A stretch of DNA of 64,000 nt from the NCBI RefSeq assembly GCF_001679785.1, contig NZ_CP016290.1:1-64000 (forward strand), given 5' to 3'. Origin of the DNA: Rhizobium leguminosarum. GTDB taxonomy: Bacteria; Pseudomonadota; Alphaproteobacteria; Rhizobiales; Rhizobiaceae. Shown here in pieces: positions 55,083 through 64,000 of this stretch. The notes beneath the pieces were generated by a model. The model had not been told where the DNA came from and searched no databases. It saw nothing but the letters and a program-made list of their open reading frames with translations. Position numbers and translations under genes: made by a program. Position 1 is the first letter of the stretch; every line of letters begins with the position of its first letter.

Positions 55083-55655
55083 TCATTGACGGTGTCGGAC
55101 GCCAGGGTCGCGCCATATGTGACAAAGCCGACAGAATTTTGGTCGCATGGGATGTTGGGATGCGCGCACGAAGGCTTTGTTTAATGGGTGACGGTAGGGT
55201 ACGTCCGTCACCGGCAGCGGCCTGTCGTTGCCGTGATAGATGCCAGCCGGCCGATCAATTCCCTTCGGCACGCCTGAAATACGGAAGAACCTCGGCGTAG
55301 CTCCAGCCATCGCAACCGGAAGTTGCCCCGTCGTCATAGTCCTTCCTGTCTCCACGAATGTAGATCATGCCGTTGATCGAGCTCCCGCCGCCCGGCATGA
55401 ACCTTGCGGAACATGGATGCGCCGCACGGCCAGACCCGGTTCCGGATCCGAGACGTAGGGGAAAGTGCGGTTGGTCCCGAACAGTTTGACGACACCACCC
55501 GGTGCACGACTGGCGATCACACGCTGGTCTGGCCCGGCCTCAAGCACAAGTATTCTCAGCCTTGGATCTTCCGACAGACGATTTGCCAACACTGAACCGG
55601 CCGAGCCCGCGCCGATGATGATGTAGTCAAATTCCTCGCCTGTGGCCTGGATCAC
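55083..55655 (-). pseudogene. N-terminal relic of a GMC oxidoreductase (choline dehydrogenase-like)
   Basis: The frame starts at GTG 55655 and reads [20 protein letters not shown] with the FAD-binding GxGxxG, then [18 protein letters not shown] and RRIHVPQG. A short deletion then breaks the frame. Further GMC pieces follow in other frames ([54 protein letters not shown]) before the gene dissolves. The C-terminal catalytic half is missing. Its start overlaps the stop of another GMC fragment (GTGA), so two tandem GMC genes once stood here. A link to the adjacent betaine/choline importer is likely by context. Confidence 0.75.
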
Positions 55656-55890
55656 GAAACCGCTGCTCCCAAGACCATATGGGCTGCCTTCTCGCCGATC
55701 ATGATGCTCGGCGCATTGGTGTTGCCACTGACGATGCGTGGCATGATCGAGGCATCCGCGACACGCAGGCCGGCAAGTCCGCGGAGCCGCAGTTGCTCGT
55801 CAACCACGGCTTCCGGACCGTGGCCCATGGCACATGTTCCGACGGGATGAAATGTCGTCCCACCGGCCTTACCAAGCCAGCGCCGAAAAT
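55652..55890 (-). pseudogene. C-terminal relic of a second GMC oxidoreductase
   Basis: The minus frame carries the GMC active-site region [20 protein letters not shown] and the C-terminal [36 protein letters not shown]. Upstream of about 55890 the sequence switches to an unrelated reading frame, so the N-terminal three quarters are gone. The junction appears to be an old recombination. Confidence 0.75.
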
Positions 55891-55951
55891 CCCTCCCCGA
55901 GAGACACGTATCGGTGAAACTCATGCTCGGACAGTCCGAAACGATTAGCTA

Positions 55952-57612
55952 GTTTCCGTCCATAAACGCTGGTTTTCTTGAGCTTGCAGCGCACTTGGGT
56001 TCCGCTTGGTGGCCGCTTTGAAGCCATGCGGTGTGGCTCATGGGTGCTAATTGCGGCGGCCAGGATTTCTGGTGGACATGCGCGCATTGGCAACTGCCGG
56101 CGTCACGCCGGTCCGGTTTTGGCTGGCGACATGGGATGTCAGGTCGGCCTGAGGCGGGCGAAGAGGGCGAGATTGTATGCGACCACCGAGGACCAGACAT
56201 AAGCCTTGAAGTGGTCGAGCCCACGCCAGGTGCAGCGCCCCAAGCCGTAGGCGCGTTTGAGGCAGGAGATGCCGGCCTCGATGCCGGCGCGGAAGTTGCG
56301 CAGCTTGCGATAGACCCAGCGGCTCTTGACCATGTCTTCGATCCTGAGGCCGCACTTCTTGTGGAAGGCCATGTCGCAGATGCCCCAGGCTTTGGCTCGG
56401 CTCAAATTATCGCGGCTGGCATAGCCGCCGTCGGCCGCCGCCTGACGCGGCGCCTCGCCCCAGATGCCGATGTGGCGTTCCAGCATCGGCAGCAAGCGCT
56501 CGCTGTCGGCCGGGTTGCCGGTTTCGACGACGAGGTCGAGGATCAGCCCGCTTGTGCCGGTGGTCAAATTGATCTTATGGCCATACTCGACGTCGCGGCT
56601 GCCTTTGACGATGATGTCGGCATGCGGCTCGAACAAACTGACCAGCTTGTCGCCAGCCGGCACCGCCTCGCCGGCCAGGACCCGCCGCTCGGTCTGGGCG
56701 ATGATCCGTTCGATCAGCGGCTTATAGTGGCGGAGTTGGGCCTGCCAGAGTTCGACCGCCGGGCCCGCCGCCAAGGGCAGTTGCGCCGCCGCCTGTTCGA
56801 GATAGCTCAAGGTGGTGCGCGTGATCCTGAGCAGCGCGCGATAGTGCTGAACTCGTTTCGGACGACCGCGGGTAAATTGGATCGCCCGGGATCGCTTCTT
56901 CGCCGCGCGGCAGTGATCGTGCCATGAGATGGCGCTGCCCAAGGAAGCCGCCTGCTGCAACAGCCGCACCATCACCCGCACGCAGTCCCACAAAAGACTA
57001 CTGTCGCTCGGTTCGTGCATCAGCGCCGAAGTGACGGTGCTGTCGATGCGCACGACCTTGCCGCGTTCCACCTTGTCCTGCCGGGCGCTCGTCAACAGCA
57101 CGCGATTGATCGCTTCAAAGGTCCCGGCCCGGATCGCGCTGATCGTCTTGTGCAAGACCGACTTCTTCGGGTTCCACCCCCACGGCAGCCGGGCAAAGGC
57201 CCGGAACGAGGCGGAATCTTCCAGATGAAAGGCCAACTCCTCATAACTCAACTGACGGTGTTGTTTGAGCAGGGCGCAACGCAGCACGGCCTCCGCCGGC
57301 AGGCCCTCGCGGCCGGTCTCCTTGACGCCGTGGCGGCGCAGGTCCTGCGCTACCAGCCCGAGCAGATCACGATGCTCATCCAGCCATTGCGACATGGCTT
57401 TCAGCTCGCGGCCGATCTCGTGTTCGGCGAAAAGATCGAATATATTGGCTTGGACGGTGCGTTCTTGGCGCATTGTCGGCTCCGGCGGTTGCGGGTTTGT
57501 CTTTAGAATCAATGGCTTGATCTAAAGTATACCTGAAACCGCCGGGCTTTGCCCGTCGCAATATCGCTATTCCTCCAATAATTTCAGTGGTTTACCGTTT
57601 GTGGACGGGCAC
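55952..57612 (-). mobile_element. ISNCY-family insertion sequence, about 1.66 kb
   Basis: Terminal repeats GTTTCCGTCCATAAACG at 55952-55968 and, reversed, GTGCCCGTCCACAAACG at 57596-57612 match at 14 of 17 positions. The flanks share TAGCTA (55946-55951 and 57613-57618) as a likely target duplication. The element carries one intact transposase. Confidence 0.75.
56139..57473 (-). CDS. ISNCY-family transposase
   Basis: A 444-residue transposase starting MRQERTVQANIFDLFAEHEI at 57473 (the frame extends to 57512). The blocks LPAEAVLRCALLKQHRQLSY, KVVRIDSTVTSALMHEPSDS (Asp), RDVEYGHKINLTTG and QAAADGGYASRDNL (Asp) form the DDE core, followed by AFHKKCGLRIEDMVKSRWVY. It appears intact. Confidence 0.85.
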   Translation of the reverse strand: MRQERTVQANIFDLFAEHEIGRELKAMSQWLDEHRDLLGLVAQDLRRHGVKETGREGLPAEAVLRCALLKQHRQLSYEELAFHLEDSASFRAFARLPWGWNPKKSVLHKTISAIRAGTFEAINRVLLTSARQDKVERGKVVRIDSTVTSALMHEPSDSSLLWDCVRVMVRLLQQAASLGSAISWHDHCRAAKKRSRAIQFTRGRPKRVQHYRALLRITRTTLSYLEQAAAQLPLAAGPAVELWQAQLRHYKPLIERIIAQTERRVLAGEAVPAGDKLVSLFEPHADIIVKGSRDVEYGHKINLTTGTSGLILDLVVETGNPADSERLLPMLERHIGIWGEAPRQAAADGGYASRDNLSRAKAWGICDMAFHKKCGLRIEDMVKSRWVYRKLRNFRAGIEAGISCLKRAYGLGRCTWRGLDHFKAYVWSSVVAYNLALFARLRPT

Positions 57613-57742
57613 TAGCTAGTTCAGCCGCTTCGAGGGTGAAATCGCCATTCGCATGTGATGAGACAAACATCAGGCCCGGATACTTCTTTTCTGAGTTAGG
57701 TGTTTTAGCATTTCCGTCGGGATCTGGTCGAATCCTTCAACA

Positions 57743-59929
57743 TCAAACACAACTGGTGCTCCCGCTTGGGCTGTAGGTGCCGCTTGCGACCGGATGACCG
57801 GGCATATCGGGAGGAATGGATACTGGCTGCTCGTCCGCTCGCCCGACATGCTTGGCGTAGTCGGAAATCGGGCGGGGGCGGCCCACCAGGTAGCCCTGCA
57901 CTTGATCGCACAACTCACGGGTCAAGAACGCCAGTTGATCCGTTGTTTCCACGCCTTCGGCGATAATCGGCAGATCCAGTCCGCGCCCAAGTCCGATCAC
58001 GGCTCGTATGATCGCCGAAGACTGGGAAAGCCCTATGTTGCGTACAAAAGACTGGTCAATCTTGATCTTATCGAACGGAAAGGACTGCAGATAGGATAGC
58101 GACGAATAACCGGTTCCGAAATCATCCATGGCGATGCGTACGCCCAGCGCCTTGAGGTGCCCCAACGTGGAAATGGCCCGTTCATGATCATCAATCAGCA
58201 CGCCTTCGGTGATCTCAAGCTCCAACCGTTCGGGCTCAAGTCCGGTTTCAATCAGCACTGACTTTACAAGCCCGGTCAGATCGCCATGCTTAAATTGCAC
58301 CGGAGAGAGGTTGACGGCGACCGAAAGCCTTCGCGGCCACGAGGCCGCCTCACGACAAGCCTCCCGCAACACCCACGCGCCAATCTCGATCATCAGACTG
58401 CTCTCTTCTGCAATCGGAATAAAGACGGACGGCGGGATATTGCCTTGGCTCGGATGATTCCACCGCAGCAAGGCTTCAAAACCAGTGACGTCCCCGCCGA
58501 TGTTAGCCTGTGGTTGATAAAAGACCGACAATTGTCGCTGCGAAATTGCAGCCTGCAGGTCACGCTGCAATGCTCTCCGTTCTCGCAGCCACTTATCCAT
58601 TTGCGGTTCGAAAAACCGGGCGACGCCTCGTGCGTCAGCTTTCGCGCGATAGAGAGCGGCGTCGGCGTTGCCCATGAGGTCGGCGGCACTGTCCCCATCG
58701 GCTGGATAGACTGCTACGCCAAGGCTCGTCCCCATTCGGATCCGGGTCCCGTCGATTTCGGCGTCCTCGCTCAGCGCGGAGATAATCAGGTCGGCGAGCT
58801 GCGCTATGGAATTGGCATCGGCTTCAACCAAGACCATGAACTCGTCACCGCCCAAGCGTGCGACGAAGGCACCCTGCGCGACCGCGCTCAGACGTTTGGC
58901 TGCCAGGCATAAAACCAGGTCTCCGACATTGTGGCCGAAGACGTCGTTGACCTCCTTGAAACGATCCAGGTCGAGGCACAGCACCGCAAACGGCGATCCT
59001 TGCGTCCGGTGCTGTTCGAGCATCGCGTCGAGTTTCTGCTTCAGTGCGGCACGGTTGGGCAGATCGGTTAGCGGATCATGCAGCGCCAGATGCGCTATTT
59101 TGCGTTCGGCGGTTCGGTGCTCGGTGATATCCTCGTGGGTAGAAACCCATCCACCATCGGATGTTCTTTCGTGGTGAACGCGAATGACCTTGCCCGACTT
59201 CAGCTCCATCGACCAGTCCTGGGACGATGAACTGGAATTGATCGAGTCGCACCAGGCCAGATACTCGTCGGACGCCACGGCGGGACAAGCGCCGACGGAA
59301 TAGCGCAGCTCGGTTATATCGCTTAAAGTCATTCCAGGCCGGATTATCTCCGGAGCAAGGCCATACACCTTGGCATAACGGCGATTGGACAGTACCAACC
59401 GCTGGTCAGCGTCGAACAAGCAGGCACCCTGACCTATACTTTCCAGTATGGTGGTGAATTGCATATTGCACTGGTCAAGCTGTTTCTGGGTCCGCAGCAA
59501 CTCGATACGGACCTTTATACGCGCGACTAGTTCTTCCAAGAGGATAGGTTTGACGACACAGTCCACCGCGCCGGCGGCGAATGCCGGTGCCCTGTCGGCG
59601 GCTGCCGAGACGAGATGAATCGCTGGAATGCCTTCAATCGCCTTGCGACGCTTTCCATCTCCCAGGAATGCGTCGGAGACGCCGCTATCTAGCAATAGGA
59701 GGTCCGGCTTGAGCAATCGCGCCTGTTGCTCGAAGGTCCGGTAATCTGGCGAGCAAACGCATGACCATCCTAATTCTCGAAGTCTGACGGCGACGGGCGC
59801 CGCCTCCTCAAAGTTGCCGGCGAGAATAATCAGGGGTTGCGAGGAACGAATAGGGCTGGCGGACTTAATCAAGGCGATGCTCCTCTTGCACTTATCGAAT
59901 GACGCCGAGTCGCCGGACCATCTGCCCAT
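57743..59929 (-). CDS. Receiver-like/PAS/GGDEF/EAL cyclic-di-GMP signalling protein
   Basis: About 730 residues. Domains in order: a receiver-like domain (PLIILAGNFEEAAPVAVRLR, LLLLDSGV, CVVKPILLEELVA), a PAS_7-type domain (GACLFDADQRLVLSNRRYAK), a GGDEF domain with intact RLGGDEFMVL and DLDRFKEVND, and an EAL domain with GFEALLRWNHPSQG, LELEITEGVL and DDFGTGYSSL. Both diguanylate cyclase and phosphodiesterase sites look intact, so it could make or degrade cyclic di-GMP. The start is uncertain: GTG 59971, ATG 59929, or a TTG behind AGAGGAGC slightly downstream. Confidence 0.88.
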   Translation of the reverse strand: MGRWSGDSASFDKCKRSIALIKSASPIRSSQPLIILAGNFEEAAPVAVRLRELGWSCVCSPDYRTFEQQARLLKPDLLLLDSGVSDAFLGDGKRRKAIEGIPAIHLVSAAADRAPAFAAGAVDCVVKPILLEELVARIKVRIELLRTQKQLDQCNMQFTTILESIGQGACLFDADQRLVLSNRRYAKVYGLAPEIIRPGMTLSDITELRYSVGACPAVASDEYLAWCDSINSSSSSQDWSMELKSGKVIRVHHERTSDGGWVSTHEDITEHRTAERKIAHLALHDPLTDLPNRAALKQKLDAMLEQHRTQGSPFAVLCLDLDRFKEVNDVFGHNVGDLVLCLAAKRLSAVAQGAFVARLGGDEFMVLVEADANSIAQLADLIISALSEDAEIDGTRIRMGTSLGVAVYPADGDSAADLMGNADAALYRAKADARGVARFFEPQMDKWLRERRALQRDLQAAISQRQLSVFYQPQANIGGDVTGFEALLRWNHPSQGNIPPSVFIPIAEESSLMIEIGAWVLREACREAASWPRRLSVAVNLSPVQFKHGDLTGLVKSVLIETGLEPERLELEITEGVLIDDHERAISTLGHLKALGVRIAMDDFGTGYSSLSYLQSFPFDKIKIDQSFVRNIGLSQSSAIIRAVIGLGRGLDLPIIAEGVETTDQLAFLTRELCDQVQGYLVGRPRPISDYAKHVGRADEQPVSIPPDMPGHPVASGTYSPSGSTSCV

Positions 59930-60997
59930 TCCACGATACAACGCACGATCTGGTTGCGAAACAGTATACACTAAAAAATTGTCGCGCTTCGACCCTTAGT
60001 CGAGTTTTGATAAAATTTTCGACTGATGCGATAGTAAAAATGGTGCCGCTCGGGCTCACCGAGTCGTCCGAACCCTCAGCATCTCTGCTTGCGGGCAATG
60101 ATTTGGCCACCTTCTTGCCGAACCCAGCTATGCGGGCACAATTGGGCCAGGTGTCCTTTCTGGATGTCGGTTGCGCCTTCGAGGAGCTCCTCTGGCATCA
60201 TTAGCTATAGGCAAATCCCTGCTGAACGGTGGGCCTTGTTACGCGCAGGCGTGCGGGGGCACATGCCGTCGGGCTCGTTGGGGACCGGAGACAAGCCGGA
60301 GGCGTCCTATGACGTCTATGCGATCCCCTCGGGGACCGGCGCGCCATACGTGTTCATGGTCCTGACCTTCGGTGCCACAGAGAGCAGCCGCGCCGCCCGG
60401 CGATCGATCTCGGCCGCAGAGCGCAACGCGGCGTCGACGGCATCGACCAGCGCCAAGCAGATTGCTTTAGGATACGCCGGCTCGCCCGATCGTGCCGTCC
60501 AGCGGTCCAGGTACATGACCCTTTGAGACCATGGCGCAAATGAGCGATGATCCGCAAATCAGTCTACCCGCTGTGGCACGCTGATATCCCTTCGGCTCCA
60601 AGTCGGAAAAGCACGGCCATCAGCCGAGACCTACACCACTTCCATGGACACGATCCATGACGGACCAGTCCATTTTCATAACAATCCATCGAGGGGTCTG
60701 CCGCAATAATGCGGAAGGACACGGCCTATGCCGATGCAACAACGGTTGGCTGGCTGCCGGATGAAATACCGGAACGCCTTGCTTCCGTCCGCAACCTGCG
60801 GGAATGGAGCTTCGCTATCAATGCCGCGATAAAATGGCCGGCTGGTCACATTGTTCTGGTCTGCGCTCCAGGAAACGAGACACTGGTCGCATTTGTTTTG
60901 CCAAATCAGATCACGAATGTTTCCAGCCGCACTCGACGCGGCGCAGAGAAAAGACTTGTCTCTTACCGTTTCGCAGTTCTGCCATATATTTCAAAAT
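59930..60997. other. About 1 kb without a supported gene
   Basis: Between the cyclic-di-GMP gene and nfeD there are several short open frames (60089-60526 and 60709-61119 on plus, 60316-60516 on minus). None has a recognisable domain or a convincing start. AT-rich sequence at 59960-60040 probably holds the promoter of the GGDEF-EAL gene. Confidence 0.4.
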
Positions 60998-62395
60998 ATG
61001 AGAGTCCGGCGGACGATTGTGTGGCGTTTGGAGCTTTGGCGGTGGATGCCGTCAATCCTTGCTTTGCTGCTGACGTTGTTCTCGGCTTTGGGCCTGGCGA
61101 CGCCCGCATCCGAAGCTGAGCGTGTCGCTATAGTCCTGAAGATGAACGGGGCGATTGGCCCGGCGACGGCCGACTATGTAAGACGCGGCCTTCAACGGGC
61201 CAACGAACGTGGCGCCAGCCTGGTTGTCCTGCAGATCGACACGCCCGGCGGTCTCGACACGTCGATGCGCGACATCATTCGTGCGATCCTTGCCTCCTCG
61301 ATACCGGTCGCGAGTTTCGTTGCACCCAGCGGAGCACGAGCCGCCAGCGCCGGCACCTATATTCTTTACGCAAGCCATATCGCGGCAATGGCACCGGGCA
61401 CCAATCTGGGTGCGGCGACGCCGATCGCACTTGGCGGCCGACCATCCGATGGTGACCGGAACGACAGCCCTGATACGACCGGCAAGCAGCGGCAAGTACC
61501 GCGCGATGCCGGCGAGGCGAAGGCGATCAACGATGCGGTGGCCTATATCCGCGGACTTGCGGAACTGCGCAATCGCAACGCCGACTGGGCGGAGCGCGCC
61601 GTGCGCGAGGCCGCGAGCCTTTCCTCCGCCGCAGCTCTGCGTGAGAAGGTCATAGATTTCGTGGCGACCGATATAAACGATCTGCTGGCACAGGCGCAGG
61701 GCCGGGTCGTGCGGGTCGGTCAAACGGATGTCCGGCTCGAAACATCGGGCCTCATCGTCCAGGAACTTGAACCGGACTGGCGAACCCGCCTGCTTTCGGT
61801 GATCACCGATCCGAACATCGCGCTGATCTTGATGATGGTCGGTATCTACGGCCTGATCTTTGAATTTCTGACGCCCGGGACGCTGGTGCCGGGAACGATC
61901 GGCGGCATCTGCCTGCTGCTTGGTCTCTATGCTCTGGCCTTGCTGCCGGTGAGTTTTGCGGGCCTCGGGCTGATCATTCTCGGCGTGGGTCTGACGGTGG
62001 CCGAGGCGCATTCGCCGTCCTTCGGCGCACTCGGCGTCGGCGGCGGCATCGCACTGGTGCTCGGCGCTACCATCTTGTTCGACACGGACATACCCGGGCT
62101 TAAGGTTTCCTGGTCGGTGCTTGGCGCAATCGCCGTCGCCTGCCTTGCTCTTAGCCTTGTCATTGCCCGTCTCGCCTTCATCTCGCGCTGGCACGATGTC
62201 GTCACCGGCGGCGAGCAGATGATCGGAATTTCAGGCAAGGTCGACAGCTGGACGGGCATCTCGGGCTACGTCATCGCCCATGGCGAGCGCTGGAAGGCCG
62301 TTTCAACTGAGCCGCTTGCCGCTGGCGACCGCGTGAAAGTGACCGGCCGGGATGGGTTGACGCTCGAAGTGGTCCGCAGTTCGCAGGAGGCCTAA
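60998..62395 (+). CDS. nfeD: NfeD-family membrane serine protease
   Basis: About 465 residues. A signal-like helix ([20 protein letters not shown]) leads to a ClpP/SppA-type protease domain (residues about 40-240) with [20 protein letters not shown] and [14 protein letters not shown], the Ser in SAGTY being the likely nucleophile. It also has [14 protein letters not shown]. Four or so membrane helices follow ([32 protein letters not shown]), then a C-terminal OB-like NfeD domain ending [12 protein letters not shown]. NfeD proteases pair with stomatin/SPFH proteins and cleave them. Start uncertain: ATG 60998 or 61046. Confidence 0.87.
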   Translation: MRVRRTIVWRLELWRWMPSILALLLTLFSALGLATPASEAERVAIVLKMNGAIGPATADYVRRGLQRANERGASLVVLQIDTPGGLDTSMRDIIRAILASSIPVASFVAPSGARAASAGTYILYASHIAAMAPGTNLGAATPIALGGRPSDGDRNDSPDTTGKQRQVPRDAGEAKAINDAVAYIRGLAELRNRNADWAERAVREAASLSSAAALREKVIDFVATDINDLLAQAQGRVVRVGQTDVRLETSGLIVQELEPDWRTRLLSVITDPNIALILMMVGIYGLIFEFLTPGTLVPGTIGGICLLLGLYALALLPVSFAGLGLIILGVGLTVAEAHSPSFGALGVGGGIALVLGATILFDTDIPGLKVSWSVLGAIAVACLALSLVIARLAFISRWHDVVTGGEQMIGISGKVDSWTGISGYVIAHGERWKAVSTEPLAAGDRVKVTGRDGLTLEVVRSSQEA

Positions 62396-62423
62396 CGGCC
62401 TTCAGAATGCAGGAGGAAAAGTC

Positions 62424-63188
62424 ATGGGCATGTTTGCAGATCTCGCCTTCTATCTTGTGATCATCTTTATTCTGCTCGTCGTCGTAGCATCTGCGATCAA
62501 GATCCTGCGGGAATACGAACGCGGCGTGGTTTTCACGCTTGGCCGTTTCACCGGTGTCAAGGGGCCCGGCTTGATCCTGCTCATCCCCTATGTCCAGCAG
62601 ATGATGCGGGTCGACCTGCGCACGCGGCTACTCGACGTGCCCGGCCAGGATGTCATTTCGCATGACAATGTTTCGGTCCGCGTCAGCGCGGTGATCTATT
62701 TCAGGGTCGTCGATCCCGAGAGGTCGACGATCCAGGTCGAGGACTTCATGATGGCGACGAGCCAGCTCGCCCAGACGACACTGCGCTCGGTGCTCGGCAA
62801 GCATGACCTCGACGAGATGCTGGCGGAACGCGACAGGCTCAACATCGACATTCAGGAAATCCTCGACGCCCAAACCGATGCCTGGGGGATCAAGGTCGCC
62901 AATGTGGAGATCAAACATGTCGATATCAACGAATCGATGATCCGCGCAATTGCCCGTCAGGCGGAAGCCGAGCGCGAGCGGCGCGCCAAGATCATCAATG
63001 CCGAAGGCGAGCAGCAGGCTGCAGCCAAACTGCTTGAAGCAGCCGAAATCCTCGCCAGGCAACCCGAGGCCATGCAACTTCGTTATTTGAGTACATTGAA
63101 CGTCATCGCCGGCGAAAAGACCTCGACGATCATATTTCCTTTTCCGATGGAGTTCGGCAATTTGATGCCGCTCAAACCGGACCGATGA
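62424..63188 (+). CDS. Slipin (stomatin/SPFH-family membrane protein)
   Basis: A 254-residue SPFH protein: one N-terminal membrane hairpin ([20 protein letters not shown]), the SPFH core ([40 protein letters not shown]), and a helical tail rich in Ala/Glu ([20 protein letters not shown]). The tail normally assembles into rings. It starts 28 bp after nfeD behind AGGAGGAAAAG, forming the classical NfeD-slipin pair involved in membrane microdomain organisation. Confidence 0.92.
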   Translation: MGMFADLAFYLVIIFILLVVVASAIKILREYERGVVFTLGRFTGVKGPGLILLIPYVQQMMRVDLRTRLLDVPGQDVISHDNVSVRVSAVIYFRVVDPERSTIQVEDFMMATSQLAQTTLRSVLGKHDLDEMLAERDRLNIDIQEILDAQTDAWGIKVANVEIKHVDINESMIRAIARQAEAERERRAKIINAEGEQQAAAKLLEAAEILARQPEAMQLRYLSTLNVIAGEKTSTIIFPFPMEFGNLMPLKPDR

Positions 63189-63275
63189 CGACGCCTTGAA
63201 TGCGTTGTTTTTGCCGATGTAGCGATGGTCCTGCGGTCAGGGTGTCAGCTAGGAAGTGCGTTTGAGATCTTCATC

Positions 63276-63365
63276 GGCAACGCCATAACCTGCGAAGCGG
63301 TGGGCGATCATCGAGCCGTGCAAAATGCCCGCCTTGAACGATGTGAGAGGCCTACACCTGATAAC
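63276..63365. repeat. 90-bp direct repeat copy 2, partner at 36545-36634
   Basis: Matches 36545-36634 at 88 of 90 positions in the same orientation. It marks the right edge of the metabolic block. On the minus strand it encodes part of the same thiolase-adjacent relic (HRFAGYGVA). Confidence 0.85.
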
Positions 63366-63393
63366 TAAGTAACGAGATCCCGCGCTCCGAGCA

Positions 63394-63981
63394 TCACTTG
63401 AACGCAATACCAAGCGCGCTTAAAAACTCGAGCATGACGTCATTGACGGCACGCTGGCGCAAAATCCGGGCTTCTCTGATTTCCGTGTCGTCTGCAGCAC
63501 CTTCAATTTCGAACTGCGCCACGGCAACGTTGCCTTCGCGCAGGTAGCCTTCGTCTGGCTCCGGATCACAAAAACGGGTGAGCAATAGCGTCAGGGCACG
63601 TTCGATGACCTCCCGATCGTTGCCTTTCAGAGCCTCTTGGAATTTGGCGATTGCACCGGCGAGCCCGCCTTCTCCGTGTTCGAGGCAGTAGACGAGATCG
63701 TGCGCATCTTTGCGCTCACGCCGGTGATCAAAGGCAAACGCCTTGAGGCATGTGAATGCCACGATATCGGCGTAGGGGATGGATTCTGTCGAGCGGCCTT
63801 TTTCACCCAACAGATCAGCGGTGACTTCCATCCGATCGTGGTGCCCGAACACCAGCGACGCGTGAGGGATATTCACCGCAGAAACATTTCCTTCCGTCGG
63901 CAGTTCCTGCAATGCGCCACCCCGGAGCTTCGGATCGTCTGCCAAGAACTCCAGAATGACGAGAATGCCGTGCTCGGTCAT
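63394..63981 (-). CDS. Nucleotidyltransferase-like protein (AbiEii/AbiGii type?), possibly incomplete at the window edge
   Basis: A frame of 195 residues from ATG 63981; it stays open to the window edge, so the true start may lie beyond it. IPYADIVAFTCLKAFAFDHR followed by RRERKDAHDLVYCL is the Lys/KDxxDL block seen in AbiEii-type nucleotidyltransferase toxins and related proteins. The N-terminal GSxxD motif is not visible here and would be outside the window if present. The C-terminal 80 residues are acidic and helical. The identification is partial. Confidence 0.5.
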   Translation of the reverse strand: MTEHGILVILEFLADDPKLRGGALQELPTEGNVSAVNIPHASLVFGHHDRMEVTADLLGEKGRSTESIPYADIVAFTCLKAFAFDHRRERKDAHDLVYCLEHGEGGLAGAIAKFQEALKGNDREVIERALTLLLTRFCDPEPDEGYLREGNVAVAQFEIEGAADDTEIREARILRQRAVNDVMLEFLSALGIAFK

Positions 63982-64000
63982 GGACTGCCAACGCCAGTTG

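Larger units (their letters stand above)
55885..57680 (-). pseudogene. Small relic interrupted by the ISNCY element (DUF6522-like?)
   Basis: Removing the IS and one TAGCTA copy joins the flanks into a continuous minus-strand frame: [20 protein letters not shown] then [12 protein letters not shown]. This resembles the N-terminal part of DUF6522 proteins. The frame then runs into the GMC fragment, so the gene was already truncated before the IS entered. The family call is tentative. Confidence 0.35.

Noticed and set aside
60709..61119. 136-residue frame overlapping the nfeD start
   Set aside because: No domain recognised, and the overlapping nfeD frame has clear homology; I kept the stretch as gene-free.
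61052..62194. 380-residue minus-strand frame within nfeD
   Set aside because: Composition dominated by Arg, Gly, Asp and Gln is typical of an antisense shadow of a GC-rich gene.

Overview
The window looks like an accessory replicon or island of a Rhizobiales alphaproteobacterium (Rhizobium/Agrobacterium/Ensifer-like). It is GC-rich, has several sugar and osmolyte ABC importers of rhizobial type, carries insertion sequences of the IS481, IS66, IS5 and ISNCY families, and holds many gene relics. I see no rRNA, tRNA, ribosomal, replication or other housekeeping gene.

Left part (1-9 kb): a RelA/SpoT-domain gene is split by an IS481-type element with a CCTAGG target duplication. It is followed by an EVE-KAP ATPase gene that carries a +1 frameshift. 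Next comes a complete His-Xaa-Ser (Hxs) operon, hxsD-hxsB-hxsC-hxsA, with start-stop overlaps at every junction. A divergent gene beside it encodes a membrane-anchored peptidoglycan-binding protein.

Centre-left (9-27 kb): a long run of co-directional genes, mostly hydrolases and membrane proteins. In order: a membrane-anchored unknown, a soluble unknown, a phospholipase-D-like protein, a secreted S1/P1 nuclease, a trypsin-NUC1 nuclease fusion, a multi-pass membrane protein, a CHAT protease coupled to an unknown partner, a giant membrane-linked DyP peroxidase, a secreted endonuclease/exonuclease/phosphatase-fold enzyme and a secreted polysaccharide-lyase-like protein. This combination is the best candidate for an undescribed system. 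The last three genes are bracketed by two copies of a LysR gene relic.

Centre (27-36.6 kb): a defence and mobile region. It has a DpnII-like type II restriction-modification pair between short direct repeats, an IS66 element with its DUF6429 passenger, and a Rad50/PrrC-like ATPase. Oxidoreductase and thiolase fragments follow.

Right part (36.6-64 kb): metabolic import. A ribose-type ABC operon carries a sugar isomerase-like protein, an RpiR regulator and a PfkB kinase. A MalK/UgpC-type operon lies divergent from a FucU/RbsD mutarotase. An IS5-type element, a small XRE-regulator pair and a glycine betaine/choline-type ABC importer come next. They are followed by decayed GMC dehydrogenases, an ISNCY element, a GGDEF-EAL protein and an NfeD-slipin membrane pair. 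A 90-bp direct repeat brackets this metabolic block at 36.5 and 63.3 kb. An AbiEii-like nucleotidyltransferase fragment sits at the right edge.
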